Source of the DNA: Pseudomonas sp. B21-028
GTDB taxonomy: Bacteria > Pseudomonadota > Gammaproteobacteria > Pseudomonadales > Pseudomonadaceae
NCBI RefSeq assembly: GCF_024749045.1
Contig: NZ_CP087184.1
Span: 992,001-1,056,000 of the forward strand
Direction of reading: 5' to 3'
Length of the DNA: 64,000 nucleotides
Part shown: piece by piece, positions 22,788 through 32,551 of the stretch
Numbering within the stretch: position 1 is the stretch's first letter
Layout of the letters: every line of letters starts with the position of its first letter
Made by a program: the position numbers and the translations under genes
Notes under the pieces: model-generated
The model's input: only the letters and a program-made list of their open reading frames with translations
Told to the model about the DNA's origin: nothing
Database searches by the model: none

Positions 22788-23507
22788 TCATTCGTGATGC
22801 GGCTCGCCCAGGAACGTCAGTGAGGTGAACACGCCACGGGTCGCCACGTCCTTGTCATCCTTGAGCGGGATTTCCATCTGCGCGGCGATGACGTTCAAGC
22901 CTTCATTGCGCACCAGCACCCGGGCCCGGCCGTCCGCGTCGGTTTCAGTGGATACGGTGTCCGGCGCGCTGCGGTAATCGCCCACCAGCTTTACACCGGC
23001 CGCGGGCTTGCCATCCAGCAGGACGCGTACCGGCAATGACTGGCCGGGACCTACGGTCAGCGGGTCGACGTCTGGCAGGATCACGAACTTGATCGGGTCC
23101 AGCTTCGGCAGCTCCGCTCCGGGCTCATAGATCGCCAGGCTGTACTTGAAGGTGTGGGTCGATTCGATCGCGCCGGGCACTTTGCTGCGACCTTCGTTGA
23201 TCCACTTCTTGTCGGCGGTCTGGGACCACATGCCATTGTCCAGCGCCACCGCGAGCACCGCCGGTGGCTTGAGCGGTTGCAGGCGCGCGTGGTCGGGCAG
23301 GCGTTGCACCGTGACCGGGATCATCTTGCCGCCCATATCATAGGCCCAGGCCCCGCTGATTTTCTGCGCCTTGAACGCGTTGTCCTCGGCGCCGTGGCCG
23401 TAGATCACTTCAATGTTGCCGCGTCGTTGTTCGGTCCACAAACCATGGGCCGAGGCTTGTGTCGCCAGGAACAGGCCGAGCAGGGCAAGTGTCTTGGGGT
23501 GTTTCAT
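22788..23507 (-). CDS. DUF4198 domain periplasmic protein, partner of the TonB receptor
   Basis: 239 residues. A signal peptide (KTLALLGLFLATQASA) is followed directly by HGLW, so the mature protein would start with histidine. That is a feature of several metal-binding periplasmic proteins. The body has two beta-rich parts: an N-terminal GHGAEDNAF region and a C-terminal Ig-like DUF4198 domain (about 135-235, with PVRVLLDGKPAAGVKL and TDADGRARVLV). DUF4198 proteins are often found with nickel/cobalt or other metal uptake. It begins 14 bases after the receptor gene ends, so they form one operon. A metal-related role is inferred. Confidence 0.8.
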   Translation of the reverse strand: MKHPKTLALLGLFLATQASAHGLWTEQRRGNIEVIYGHGAEDNAFKAQKISGAWAYDMGGKMIPVTVQRLPDHARLQPLKPPAVLAVALDNGMWSQTADKKWINEGRSKVPGAIESTHTFKYSLAIYEPGAELPKLDPIKFVILPDVDPLTVGPGQSLPVRVLLDGKPAAGVKLVGDYRSAPDTVSTETDADGRARVLVRNEGLNVIAAQMEIPLKDDKDVATRGVFTSLTFLGEPHHE

Positions 23508-23521
23508 GCCGATTTTCCTTT

Positions 23522-25627
23522 TTATAGATCGAGGGTGAGACTGACGGTGAAGTTGCGCGGCTCGCCGGGGTTGACCCAGTAGTTGCTGTAGGAGCGCTCG
23601 TAGTATTTTTCGTCGAAGACGTTGTTCAGGTTCAGGCCCACGGTGACGTTGTCGCTGGCCTTGTAATGAGCCAGCAGATCCACGGTGTGATAAGCCGGCA
23701 GCTCGAAATCTTTGCCGGCTTCGCCCGAACGATCCCCCACGTAAGTGAACGCCGCGCCGACATCCGAGCCGCGCAGGCGTCCGTCCTGGAATTCATAGAC
23801 GCCCAGCAGGCTGCCGCTGCGCTTGGCCACGCCGAGGATCCGGCTGCCGGTGGGGATCTCTTTGTCACCTTCGGTCACTTCGGCATCGATGTAGGCGAAG
23901 GCCCCGATCACGCGGATGGCGTCGCTCAACTGCCCGCTGATTTGCAGATCTATTCCCTGGCTCCGTGCCTTGCCCATGGCGCGACTGGTATTGGTGCCGG
24001 GATCCAGCGCCAGGACGTTTTCCTTCTCTATATGAAATGCCGCCAGGGTGGCGCTCAGGCGATGGTCGAACAGCTCGCTCTTGATCCCGGCTTCATAGCC
24101 GACACCTTCCTCCGGGTCGAAGGTCTTGCCGCCGGCGTCCAGGCCGTTGTTGGGTTTGAACGAGGTGGAGGCGTTGGCGAACAGTCCGACTTCAGGCGTC
24201 AGTTGGTACAGCAAGCCGGCCCGTTGCGTCAGGGCATCGTGGCGTTGGTGGCTGGTGAGCTGGGTGGTGTGATCATCGATATGTTGGTCGAAATGTTCGT
24301 AGCGCACGCCAAGCATGCCCCGCAGCTTTTCGGTGAAGATGATCTGGTCCTGAAGATTCAACGCACGGCTTTGGACATGCTCGAAGAAATCCGTGCCGGT
24401 GCGCAGCCCGTTGGGTTTGGGCTGGCCATAAATGGGCTGATAGATGTCGATGGGGTAGGTGCCGCCGTTGATGGTGGTGACGCGCTCGTTCTTGCGGTAA
24501 TCCTCGTATTCGCTGCCGATCAGCAATTCGTGCTGCCACGGTCCCAAATCGAACAGGCCACGCAGCTCAAACTGGGTGATGCTGTCGTGCCAATCGTTGT
24601 CGCGTTCGCGGTAACGGCGGTTGACGGTGTGGCCATCGGTATTCAGCGGACGTGCTTCGGAAGCGAAGCCCCAGAGTTCGCCTTGTTTGTAATGACTGGC
24701 CAGGCGCAGTTGCCAGGTGTCGTTGAGCTGATGCTCGAGGGCGGCCTGGAGCATGTTGTTGTGGTTGTCGATGTCACCGTCGTTGGGTTCGCCCAGGAAG
24801 GTCGAGCGGGATACGCCGCTCCAGCGATTGTCCGGCGCGACGATGCCACGGTCGAACGTCGAGCTGTGGCGTACGATTTCACTCTCCACCAGCAAGCGTG
24901 TGTCGGGATTCAGTTGCCAACTGATGGAGGGCGCCACGAATACCCGCTGGCTGTCGACGTGATCGCGAAAGCTGTGATTGTCCTCCACCGCCAGGTTCAC
25001 CCTCGACAACACCGTACCTTCGGCATCCAGTGGCGTATTGACGTCCAGCGCGGTGCGGTAGCGGTCCCAACTGCCGGCGCTGGTTTGCAGGGTGGTGAAA
25101 GCTTCTGGCTGGGGTTTCTTGGTGACGATATTGACCGTGCCCCCTGGATCGCCTCGCCCATAGAGGCTGGCCGCCGGCCCCTTCAACACCTCGATACGTT
25201 CGATGTTGGCGGCGTCCGGCGTGCTCGGGTAACCACGGTTGGCGCTGAAACCGTCCTTGTAGAACTCCGATGTCGTGAAGCCGCGCACGCTGTATTCGTA
25301 GAGCGTCAGGCCGCCGAAGTTGTTCTGTTTCGATACGCCGCCGGCAAACTCCAGTGCTCGTTCGACGCTGGTGCTGCCCAGGTCCGTGAGGACGTCAGCC
25401 GGGATTACGCTGATCGATTGGGGGATGTCCCGCAGGGCCGTGTCGGTTTTGGTGGCGCTGGCGGAGCGGGTGGCGCGATAACCTTTCACTGGTCCGGTGG
25501 GGGATTCGTAATCGGTCGTGACGCTGATGGCGTCCAGTTCCAGGGCCTGGGTTTCCTCGGCAAAGGCCGGGTCGCCCAGCAGGCTCAAGGCCAGGCTGGC
25601 GAGGGAAATCCGTTTTAGGGATGACAT
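23522..25627 (-). CDS. TonB-dependent siderophore/metallophore receptor
   Basis: 701 residues from the ATG at 25627. The signal peptide is SLASLALSLLGDPAFA. Next come the TonB-box region, an N-terminal plug (DIPQSISVIPADVLTDLGS and VEVLKGPAASLYGRGDPGG-type motif) and a beta-barrel ending with the C-terminal LTLDL strand. It resembles the FoxA/FhuE/FpvB-like siderophore receptor class. The ligand cannot be read from sequence. It is followed by DUF4198 (22788-23507). The pair sits between hisC and algW, which are neighbours in P. aeruginosa, so it looks like an accessory insertion. Confidence 0.92.
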   Translation of the reverse strand: MSSLKRISLASLALSLLGDPAFAEETQALELDAISVTTDYESPTGPVKGYRATRSASATKTDTALRDIPQSISVIPADVLTDLGSTSVERALEFAGGVSKQNNFGGLTLYEYSVRGFTTSEFYKDGFSANRGYPSTPDAANIERIEVLKGPAASLYGRGDPGGTVNIVTKKPQPEAFTTLQTSAGSWDRYRTALDVNTPLDAEGTVLSRVNLAVEDNHSFRDHVDSQRVFVAPSISWQLNPDTRLLVESEIVRHSSTFDRGIVAPDNRWSGVSRSTFLGEPNDGDIDNHNNMLQAALEHQLNDTWQLRLASHYKQGELWGFASEARPLNTDGHTVNRRYRERDNDWHDSITQFELRGLFDLGPWQHELLIGSEYEDYRKNERVTTINGGTYPIDIYQPIYGQPKPNGLRTGTDFFEHVQSRALNLQDQIIFTEKLRGMLGVRYEHFDQHIDDHTTQLTSHQRHDALTQRAGLLYQLTPEVGLFANASTSFKPNNGLDAGGKTFDPEEGVGYEAGIKSELFDHRLSATLAAFHIEKENVLALDPGTNTSRAMGKARSQGIDLQISGQLSDAIRVIGAFAYIDAEVTEGDKEIPTGSRILGVAKRSGSLLGVYEFQDGRLRGSDVGAAFTYVGDRSGEAGKDFELPAYHTVDLLAHYKASDNVTVGLNLNNVFDEKYYERSYSNYWVNPGEPRNFTVSLTLDL

Positions 25628-25667
25628 GTTATGTTGTTCCAATTGTCTTGATTGAAACAATATAACA
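25627..25667 (-). promoter_or_regulatory. Palindromic operator-like site at the TonB receptor start
   Basis: TGTTATGTTGTTCC (25627-25640) and GAAACAATATAACA (25654-25667) are inverted repeats matching at 12 of 14 positions around a 13-base spacer. The site begins at the last base of the start codon. A weak Fur-like stretch (CTAATGAGAATTTAT) follows at 25671-25685. The arms contain GTTAT/ATAAC, as in AT-rich metal-regulator operators. The regulator is not known. Confidence 0.45.
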
Positions 25668-25728
25668 CTACTAATGAGAATTTATGCTATCTGTAGTGTT
25701 CGTTAAAGGTGCAGACAACATAATTTCT

Positions 25729-25858
25729 GTGGCGAGGGGATTTATCCCCGTTGGGCTGCGAAGCAGCCCCAGAGCTTGAATGCGTTCGGTCCGATGTACA
25801 GGGTGGCAGCTTTTTAGGGCTGCTCCGCAGCCCAGCGGGGATAAATCCCCTCGCCACA
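25729..25858. repeat. Long palindromic repeat, family B
   Basis: TGTGGCGAGGGGATTTATCC at the left end and the reverse complement at the right end. Inside, GGGCTGCGAAGCAGCCC and GGGCTGCTCCGCAGCCC occur about 65 bases apart. It lies between the receptor promoter and algW. Confidence 0.8.
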
Positions 25859-25874
25859 AAGGGAATTGAGCTGG

Positions 25875-27035
<1,161 letters not shown>

Positions 27036-27139
27036 CTATCACGTCCTACAAAAGTTGCAGGCGGAATGAGACCGCCCATAATGACGCGCATTATACGAGG
27101 CCGCGCGCGCCTCGGAACGGGATATTTAGGAGTCTTTTC

Positions 27140-27898
27140 ATGGCCGTAGCCCTGAGCACCCTGGTTGAAGAAGCGGACCGTTACCTGGCAAGCAGCCGGA
27201 TTGCCGATTATTGCCCAAACGGCCTGCAGGTCGAAGGCGTGCCCCAGGTGATGCGCATCGTCAGCGGCGTGACTGCCAGCCAGGCGCTGCTTGACGCCGC
27301 GGTGGAGGCCGGTGCCGACCTGGTGCTGGTGCATCACGGTTACTTCTGGAAGGGCGAAAACCCTTGCATCATCGGGATGAAGCAGCGTCGCCTGAAAACC
27401 TTGCTCAAGCACGACATCAGCCTGCTGGCCTACCATCTGCCGCTGGACCTGCACCCCGAGGTCGGCAACAACGTGCAGTTGGCTCGTCAACTGGATATCA
27501 CCGTCGAAGGGCCGCTGGACCCGGACAACCCCAAGGTCGTCGGCCTGGTCGGTTCCTTGTCCGAACCGATGACGCCTCGGGATTTCGCCCGCAGGGTCCA
27601 GGAAGTCATGGGCCGCGAGCCGTTGCTGATCGAAGGCGAGCAGATGATCCGCCGGGTCGGCTGGTGCACCGGCGGCGGCCAGGGCTACATCGACCAGGCG
27701 GTGGCGGCCGGGGTCGACCTGTACCTCAGTGGCGAAGCATCGGAGCAGACCTTCCACAGCGCCCGTGAAAACGGCATCAGCTTCATCGCCGCCGGCCATC
27801 ATGCGACCGAACGCTATGGCGTGCAGGCGCTGGGCGATTACCTGGCGCGACGCTTTGCTCTGGAGCACATCTTCATCGATTGCCCGAATCCGATTTGA
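27140..27898 (+). CDS. Nif3-like dinuclear metal centre protein
   Basis: 252 residues, NIF3/YbgI (DUF34) family. Metal-binding histidines are seen in LVLVHHGYFWKG near residue 63 and FIAAGHHATERYGVQ near 215. The ATG follows TTTAGGAGTC. Members have been proposed as GTP cyclohydrolase 1 type 2 homologues or metal chaperones, and the biochemical role is unsettled. The algW-nif3 neighbourhood is conserved in Pseudomonas. Confidence 0.92.
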   Translation: MAVALSTLVEEADRYLASSRIADYCPNGLQVEGVPQVMRIVSGVTASQALLDAAVEAGADLVLVHHGYFWKGENPCIIGMKQRRLKTLLKHDISLLAYHLPLDLHPEVGNNVQLARQLDITVEGPLDPDNPKVVGLVGSLSEPMTPRDFARRVQEVMGREPLLIEGEQMIRRVGWCTGGGQGYIDQAVAAGVDLYLSGEASEQTFHSARENGISFIAAGHHATERYGVQALGDYLARRFALEHIFIDCPNPI

Positions 27899-27914
27899 AG
27901 TGTTCTGGAATTCC

Positions 27915-28004
27915 TGTGGGAGCGAGCCTGCTCGCGATAGCGGTGGGCCAGTCTTCATCTCTGCTAGCTGATACACCGCCATCGCGAGCAGGCTCGCTCC
28001 CACA
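27915..28004. repeat. REPIN-like palindrome, family A
   Basis: TGTGGGAGCGAGCCTGCTCG faces CGAGCAGGCTCGCTCCCACA, between nif3 and cysD. The rest of this 254-base gap (28005-28152) presumably contains the cysD promoter. Confidence 0.85.
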
Positions 28005-28152
28005 AAGGGGTATTGCGATGGCCGAACCACCAGGCATATCCATATGCTGTTTCGATCTAGTTGGCGCCCTGATTAGAAGAGGTCGCTGTGCTAGGATTCT
28101 TCGCTCGAACACGGCCCGCTGGCCGTTCATAAGAAAGTTTTCGTGAGTAGCC

Positions 28153-29070
28153 ATGGTCGACAAACTGACGCATCTGAAACAGCTGGAGGCGGAAAGCATC
28201 CACATCATCCGCGAGGTGGCCGCCGAGTTCGATAACCCGGTGATGCTGTACTCCATCGGTAAAGACTCCGCCGTGATGCTGCACCTGGCACGCAAGGCGT
28301 TCTTCCCCGGCAAGCTGCCGTTTCCGGTGATGCACGTCGACACCCGGTGGAAATTCCAGGAAATGTACAAGTTCCGCGATCGCATGGTCGAGGAAATGGG
28401 CCTGGACCTGATCACTCACGTGAACCCGGACGGCGTGGCGCAGGGCATCAACCCCTTCACCCACGGCAGCGCCAAGCACACCGATATCATGAAGACCGAA
28501 GGCCTGAAGCAGGCCCTGGACAAGCATGGTTTCGACGCGGCGTTCGGCGGTGCCCGCCGCGATGAGGAGAAGTCCCGGGCCAAGGAGCGCGTCTACTCGT
28601 TCCGCGACAGCAAGCACCGCTGGGACCCGAAGAATCAGCGTCCTGAACTGTGGAACGTCTATAACGGCAAGGTCAACAAGGGCGAGTCGATCCGGGTCTT
28701 CCCATTGTCGAACTGGACCGAGCTGGACATCTGGCAGTACATCTACCTCGAAGGCATCCCAATCGTGCCGCTGTACTTCGCCGCCGAGCGCGAAGTGATC
28801 GAGAAGAACGGCACGCTGATCATGATCGACGACGAGCGCATCCTCGAGCACCTGTCCGAGGAAGAGAAGGCCCGCATCGTCAAGAAGAAAGTGCGTTTCC
28901 GTACCCTTGGCTGCTACCCGTTGACGGGCGCGGTGGAGTCCGAGGCCGAGAGCCTGACGGACATCATTCAGGAAATGCTCCTGACGCGAACTTCCGAGCG
29001 CCAGGGCCGGGTCATCGACCACGATGGCGCAGGCTCGATGGAAGATAAAAAACGTCAAGGTTACTTTTAA
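28153..29070 (+). CDS. cysD: Sulfate adenylyltransferase subunit 2
   Basis: 305 residues, PAPS-reductase-type PP-loop ATPase. The pyrophosphate-binding loop is [11 protein letters not shown] near residue 32, and [18 protein letters not shown] is the conserved substrate block. With the GTPase subunit CysN it makes adenosine 5'-phosphosulfate from ATP and sulfate. The C-terminal tail [20 protein letters not shown] is typical. Unusually, 497 bases separate its stop from the cysNC start, and that space contains another gene (29173-29514). Confidence 0.97.
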   Translation: MVDKLTHLKQLEAESIHIIREVAAEFDNPVMLYSIGKDSAVMLHLARKAFFPGKLPFPVMHVDTRWKFQEMYKFRDRMVEEMGLDLITHVNPDGVAQGINPFTHGSAKHTDIMKTEGLKQALDKHGFDAAFGGARRDEEKSRAKERVYSFRDSKHRWDPKNQRPELWNVYNGKVNKGESIRVFPLSNWTELDIWQYIYLEGIPIVPLYFAAEREVIEKNGTLIMIDDERILEHLSEEEKARIVKKKVRFRTLGCYPLTGAVESEAESLTDIIQEMLLTRTSERQGRVIDHDGAGSMEDKKRQGYF

Positions 29071-29149
29071 GCTTCGAGTTACAAGCGGCAAGCTGCAAGT
29101 TAAGGGCGGAATGCGTAACTTCCCAGCTTGGTGCTTGCAGACGGTGCTG

Positions 29150-29170
29150 CGAGCCGGATTGGATGGCTCG
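29150..29170 (+). promoter_or_regulatory. Hairpin immediately upstream of the four-helix-bundle start
   Basis: CGAGCC (29150-29155) pairs perfectly with GGCTCG (29165-29170). The 9-base loop holds the only GGAT-like ribosome-binding bases, and the ATG follows two bases later at 29173. The fold could limit translation. Confidence 0.35.
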
Positions 29171-29172
29171 CA

Positions 29173-29514
29173 ATGGATTTCGAGAAACTGATTGTTTGGC
29201 AGCGAAGTAAGGATTTGGCGGTAGGGATCTATAGAGAGTTTGCGCGATGTGGGGATTTTGGATTCAAGGATCAAATCACCCGCTCGGCACTTTCGGTGCC
29301 TTCCAATATTGCTGAAGGTATGGAGCGCCGTAATGCCAAAGAGAAAATTTATTTCCTTTGGGTTGCGAAAGGTTCCTGCGGGGAGCTGCGTACCCAAATT
29401 CTTATTGCTCGGGATATTGCTTACGTCGCAGATTCGCTGGCTGAAAACTGGGTTATGGAAACCCGCGAGCTTTCTCGAATGCTGGGCGGGTTGATCAACA
29501 AAATTTCTGACTAG
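29173..29514 (+). CDS. Four-helix-bundle protein (S23/IVS-encoded protein family)
   Basis: 113 residues from the ATG at 29173 ([16 protein letters not shown]). Family hallmarks are the N-terminal VWQ, the central [19 protein letters not shown] near 36-53 and [10 protein letters not shown] near 67-76. The family includes proteins encoded inside 23S rRNA intervening sequences and the Avd accessory protein of diversity-generating retroelements. These are small basic helical bundles that can bind nucleic acid. No reverse transcriptase or variable repeat is nearby. The gene is visibly more AT-rich than cysD and cysNC and sits inside an inverted repeat. Its function here is unknown. Confidence 0.85.
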   Translation: MDFEKLIVWQRSKDLAVGIYREFARCGDFGFKDQITRSALSVPSNIAEGMERRNAKEKIYFLWVAKGSCGELRTQILIARDIAYVADSLAENWVMETRELSRMLGGLINKISD

Positions 29515-29567
29515 CTGTACGCCGACAAGCTTGCCGCTTGAAGCTTACAGCTCGGAGCTTGAATGCA

Positions 29568-31466
29568 ATGAGCCACCAATCTGATTTGATCAGCGAGGAC
29601 ATCCTCGCCTACCTGGGCCAGCACGAGCGCAAGGAGCTGTTGCGCTTTTTGACCTGCGGTAACGTCGACGACGGCAAGAGCACCCTGATCGGGCGCCTGC
29701 TGCACGACTCCAAGATGATCTACGAAGATCATCTGGAAGCCATCACCCGCGATTCGAAGAAGGTCGGCACCACCGGTGACGACATCGACCTGGCGTTGCT
29801 GGTCGACGGCCTCCAGGCCGAGCGCGAGCAGGGCATCACCATCGATGTCGCGTACCGCTATTTCTCCACCGCCAAGCGCAAGTTCATCATCGCCGATACT
29901 CCCGGCCATGAGCAGTACACCCGCAACATGGCCACCGGTGCCTCCACCTGTGATCTGGCGATCATCCTGGTGGACGCACGCTACGGCGTGCAGACCCAGA
30001 CCCGTCGCCACAGCTTCATTGCCTCGTTGCTGGGCATCAAGCACATCGTCGTGGCCATCAACAAGATGGACCTCAAGGACTTCGACCAGGGCGTGTTCGA
30101 GTCGATCAAGGCCGACTACCTGAAGTTCGCCGAAGGCTTGAAGATGAAGCCCACCAGCATGCACTTCGTGCCGATGTCCGCCCTCAAGGGTGACAACGTG
30201 GTGAACAAGTCCGAGCGCTCGCCGTGGTACACCGGCCAGTCGCTGATGGAAATCCTCGAGACCGTGGAAGTGGCGGGCGATCGCAACTTCACCGACCTGC
30301 GCTTCCCGGTGCAGTACGTCAACCGTCCGAACCTGAACTTCCGCGGTTTCGCCGGCACCCTGGCCAGCGGCATCGTGCACAAGGGCGACGAAGTGGTGGT
30401 GTTGCCGTCGGGCAAGAGCAGCCGCGTCAAATCCATCGTCACCTTCGAAGGTGAGCTGGAGCAGGCCGGCCCGGGCCAGGCCGTGACGCTGACCATGGAA
30501 GACGAGATCGACATCTCCCGGGGCGACCTGCTGGTGCATGCCGACAACGTCCCGCCGGTCACCGACAGCTTCGAAGCGATGCTGGTGTGGATGGCCGAGG
30601 AGCCGATGCTGCCGGGCAAGAAATACGACATCAAGCGTGCGACCAGCTACGTGCCGGGCTCGATTGCCAGCATCGTCAACCGGGTCGACGTGAACACCCT
30701 CGAAGAGGGCCCGGCCAATGCGTTGCAACTCAACGAAATCGGCAAGGTGAAGATTGCCCTGGACGCGCCGATCGCCCTGGACGGTTACGAGAGCAACCGC
30801 ACCACCGGCGCATTCATCGTCATCGATCGCCTGACCAACGGCACCGTCGGCGCCGGCATGATCGTCGCCCAGCCGCTGGCCCACGGCAGCAGCACGCACC
30901 ACGGCAAGCTTGCCCATGTGTCGGTGGAAGAACGCACCCAGCGCTTCGGCCAGCAGCCGGCGACGGTGCTGTTCAGCGGTCTCTCGGGCGCCGGCAAGAG
31001 CACGTTGGCTTATGCCGTGGAGCGCAAGCTGTTCGACATGGGCCGTGCGGTCTTCGTTCTCGACGGCCAGAACCTGCGCCATGACTTGAACAAAGGCCTG
31101 CCGCAAGACCGTACCGGGCGCACCGAGAATTGGCGCCGTGCGGCTCACGTCGCCCGTCAATTCAACGAAGCCGGCCTGCTGACCCTGGCGGCATTCGTGG
31201 CACCGAGCGCCGAAGGGCGTGAGCAGGCCAAGGACCTGATCGGCAGGGAGCGTCTGCTGACGGTCTACGTCCAGGCCTCGCCTGCGGTGTGTGCCCAGCG
31301 TGATCCGCAAGGGCTGTACGCCGCTGCCGGCGACAACATCCCGGGCGAATCCTTCCCGTATGACGTGCCGCTGGATGCCGATCTGGTGATCGACACCCAG
31401 TCGCTGACACTGGAAGAAAGCGTCAAGCAAGTGCTGGATCTGTTGCGCAACCGCGGCGCGATCTAA
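29568..31466 (+). CDS. cysNC: Bifunctional sulfate adenylyltransferase subunit 1 / adenylylsulfate kinase CysNC
   Basis: 632 residues from the ATG at 29568 ([11 protein letters not shown]). The N-terminal GTPase (CysN) has GNVDDGKST near residue 35, DTPGHEQYT near 111 and NKMD near 166, followed by EF-Tu-like domains. The C-terminal APS kinase (CysC) has GLSGAGKST near residue 470 and [13 protein letters not shown]. The fusion lets one chain couple GTP hydrolysis to APS synthesis and phosphorylate APS to PAPS. It needs CysD as partner. The intervening element separates the two genes but leaves both reading frames intact. Confidence 0.96.
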   Translation: MSHQSDLISEDILAYLGQHERKELLRFLTCGNVDDGKSTLIGRLLHDSKMIYEDHLEAITRDSKKVGTTGDDIDLALLVDGLQAEREQGITIDVAYRYFSTAKRKFIIADTPGHEQYTRNMATGASTCDLAIILVDARYGVQTQTRRHSFIASLLGIKHIVVAINKMDLKDFDQGVFESIKADYLKFAEGLKMKPTSMHFVPMSALKGDNVVNKSERSPWYTGQSLMEILETVEVAGDRNFTDLRFPVQYVNRPNLNFRGFAGTLASGIVHKGDEVVVLPSGKSSRVKSIVTFEGELEQAGPGQAVTLTMEDEIDISRGDLLVHADNVPPVTDSFEAMLVWMAEEPMLPGKKYDIKRATSYVPGSIASIVNRVDVNTLEEGPANALQLNEIGKVKIALDAPIALDGYESNRTTGAFIVIDRLTNGTVGAGMIVAQPLAHGSSTHHGKLAHVSVEERTQRFGQQPATVLFSGLSGAGKSTLAYAVERKLFDMGRAVFVLDGQNLRHDLNKGLPQDRTGRTENWRRAAHVARQFNEAGLLTLAAFVAPSAEGREQAKDLIGRERLLTVYVQASPAVCAQRDPQGLYAAAGDNIPGESFPYDVPLDADLVIDTQSLTLEESVKQVLDLLRNRGAI

Positions 31467-31482
31467 GCGCAAGCGGCAAACG

Positions 31483-31519
31483 AAAAGCCCGCCGATGAGC
31501 GATCATCGGCGGGCTTTTT
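31483..31519 (+). terminator. Rho-independent terminator after cysNC
   Basis: AAAAGCCCGCCGATGA and TCATCGGCGGGCTTTTT form a long perfect stem with a GCGA loop. Confidence 0.92.
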
Positions 31520-31546
31520 CATGTGCTGAATCCAACAAGGTCTAGC

Positions 31547-31636
31547 TGTGGGAGCGAGCCTGCTCGCGATGGCGGTGGTTCAGTCTCCATCTTTGCAAGC
31601 TGATGCACCGCCATCGCGAGCAGGCTCGCTCCCACA
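31547..31636. repeat. REPIN-like palindrome, family A
   Basis: TGTGGGAGCGAGCCTGCTCG and its reverse complement face each other across about 50 bases. Lies between convergent cysNC and the acyltransferase gene. Confidence 0.85.
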
Positions 31637-31642
31637 AGGGGA

Positions 31643-32551
31643 TCAGTGGTGGGTTGGATACTCGCGGTGCATCTGCTCCAGCAGCGCATCCTTGTCCTGC
31701 CACAACTGATTGATCCAGCCCTGGAATTCCAGGCGATAGGCGCCGTCCTGGTCATAGTTCCTGCCGATGAACTGCGGTGGAATCGGCAGTTCCTGGAAAT
31801 GCGCCACCACTTCTCCAACGTTGCCGCAGAGCAAATCCCAATACCCCGGACGACCGCCGGGATAGTGGATGGTGACGTTGATAATCGATGCCAGCTGTTC
31901 ACCCATGGCATCCAGTACAAACGCGATACCGCCGGCCTTGGGCTTGAGCAGGTAGCGAAACGGTGATTGCTGTTGGGCATGTTTGCTCTCGGTGAAGCGC
32001 GTGCCTTCGGCAAAGTTGAAAATGCCCACCGGGTTGTTGCGAAACTTCGCGCAGGTCTTGCGGGTGGTTTCCAGGTCCTTGCCTCTCTTTTCCGGATACT
32101 TTTCCAGATAGGCCTTGGAATAACGCTTCATGAACGGGAACCCCAGCGCCCACCAGGCCAGGCCGATCACCGGCACCCAGATCAGCTCCTGCTTGAGAAA
32201 GAACTTCAGCGGCCGCACGCGGCGATTGAGCACGTACTGCAGCACCATGATGTCGACCCAGCTCTGATGGTTACTGGTGATCAGGTACGAGTGCTGATAG
32301 TCCAGGCCCTCCAGGCCGCTGAGGTGCCAGCGGGTGCGGCGCAGCAGGTTCATCCAGGCCTTGTTGTTGCTGATCCAGGCTTCATGGATGTGGCTCATCA
32401 GCCAGTCGGTGAAGCGTTGGGCGGCCGGGAAGGGCAGCAGGAGCTTGAAGATCGCCACGATGAACAGCGGCGTGCAGCAGGCAATGGTATTGAGCGCCAA
32501 CAGCAGCGAGGCGATGACGCCTCGCACCGGGGCAGGCAGGAAATCCAGCAT
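31643..32551 (-). CDS. Lysophospholipid acyltransferase family protein (YihG-like)
   Basis: 302 residues. N-terminal hydrophobic segment (GVIASLLLALNTIACCTPLF). Acyltransferase motif I is NHQSWVD near residue 93, the FNFAEGTRF motif is near 177, and a later PGG block completes the PlsC-type domain. The family esterifies lysophosphatidic acid or related lipids at the inner membrane, and YihG homologues influence fatty acid composition. It starts directly after the pta stop on the same strand, so the two are probably co-transcribed. Confidence 0.88.
   Translation of the reverse strand: MLDFLPAPVRGVIASLLLALNTIACCTPLFIVAIFKLLLPFPAAQRFTDWLMSHIHEAWISNNKAWMNLLRRTRWHLSGLEGLDYQHSYLITSNHQSWVDIMVLQYVLNRRVRPLKFFLKQELIWVPVIGLAWWALGFPFMKRYSKAYLEKYPEKRGKDLETTRKTCAKFRNNPVGIFNFAEGTRFTESKHAQQQSPFRYLLKPKAGGIAFVLDAMGEQLASIINVTIHYPGGRPGYWDLLCGNVGEVVAHFQELPIPPQFIGRNYDQDGAYRLEFQGWINQLWQDKDALLEQMHREYPTHH

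Larger units (their letters stand above)
29069..29562. mobile_element. IVS-like element: inverted repeat (family C) enclosing a four-helix-bundle gene
   Basis: The left arm (29069-29101, AAGCTTCGAG then CAAGCGGCAAGCT) and the right arm (29526-29560, AGCTTGCCGCTTG then CTCGGAGCTT) are imperfect reverse complements. They consist of two matching blocks offset by a few bases. A single small gene lies between them. This mirrors the layout of rRNA intervening sequences, where a stem encloses a four-helix-bundle ORF. No transposase is present. That it is mobile is inferred from its position between two normally adjacent operon genes. Confidence 0.5.

Noticed and set aside
23666..25618. 650-codon plus-strand frame opposite the TonB receptor
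   Set aside because: Antisense shadow. The minus-strand frame has signal peptide, plug and barrel motifs.
29173..29514. Diversity-generating retroelement based on the Avd-like protein
   Set aside because: No reverse transcriptase, template repeat or variable repeat was found nearby.
29069..29562. Insertion sequence between cysD and cysNC
   Set aside because: No transposase or target-site duplication was found. The four-helix-bundle family is not a transposase, so it is described as an IVS-like element rather than an IS.
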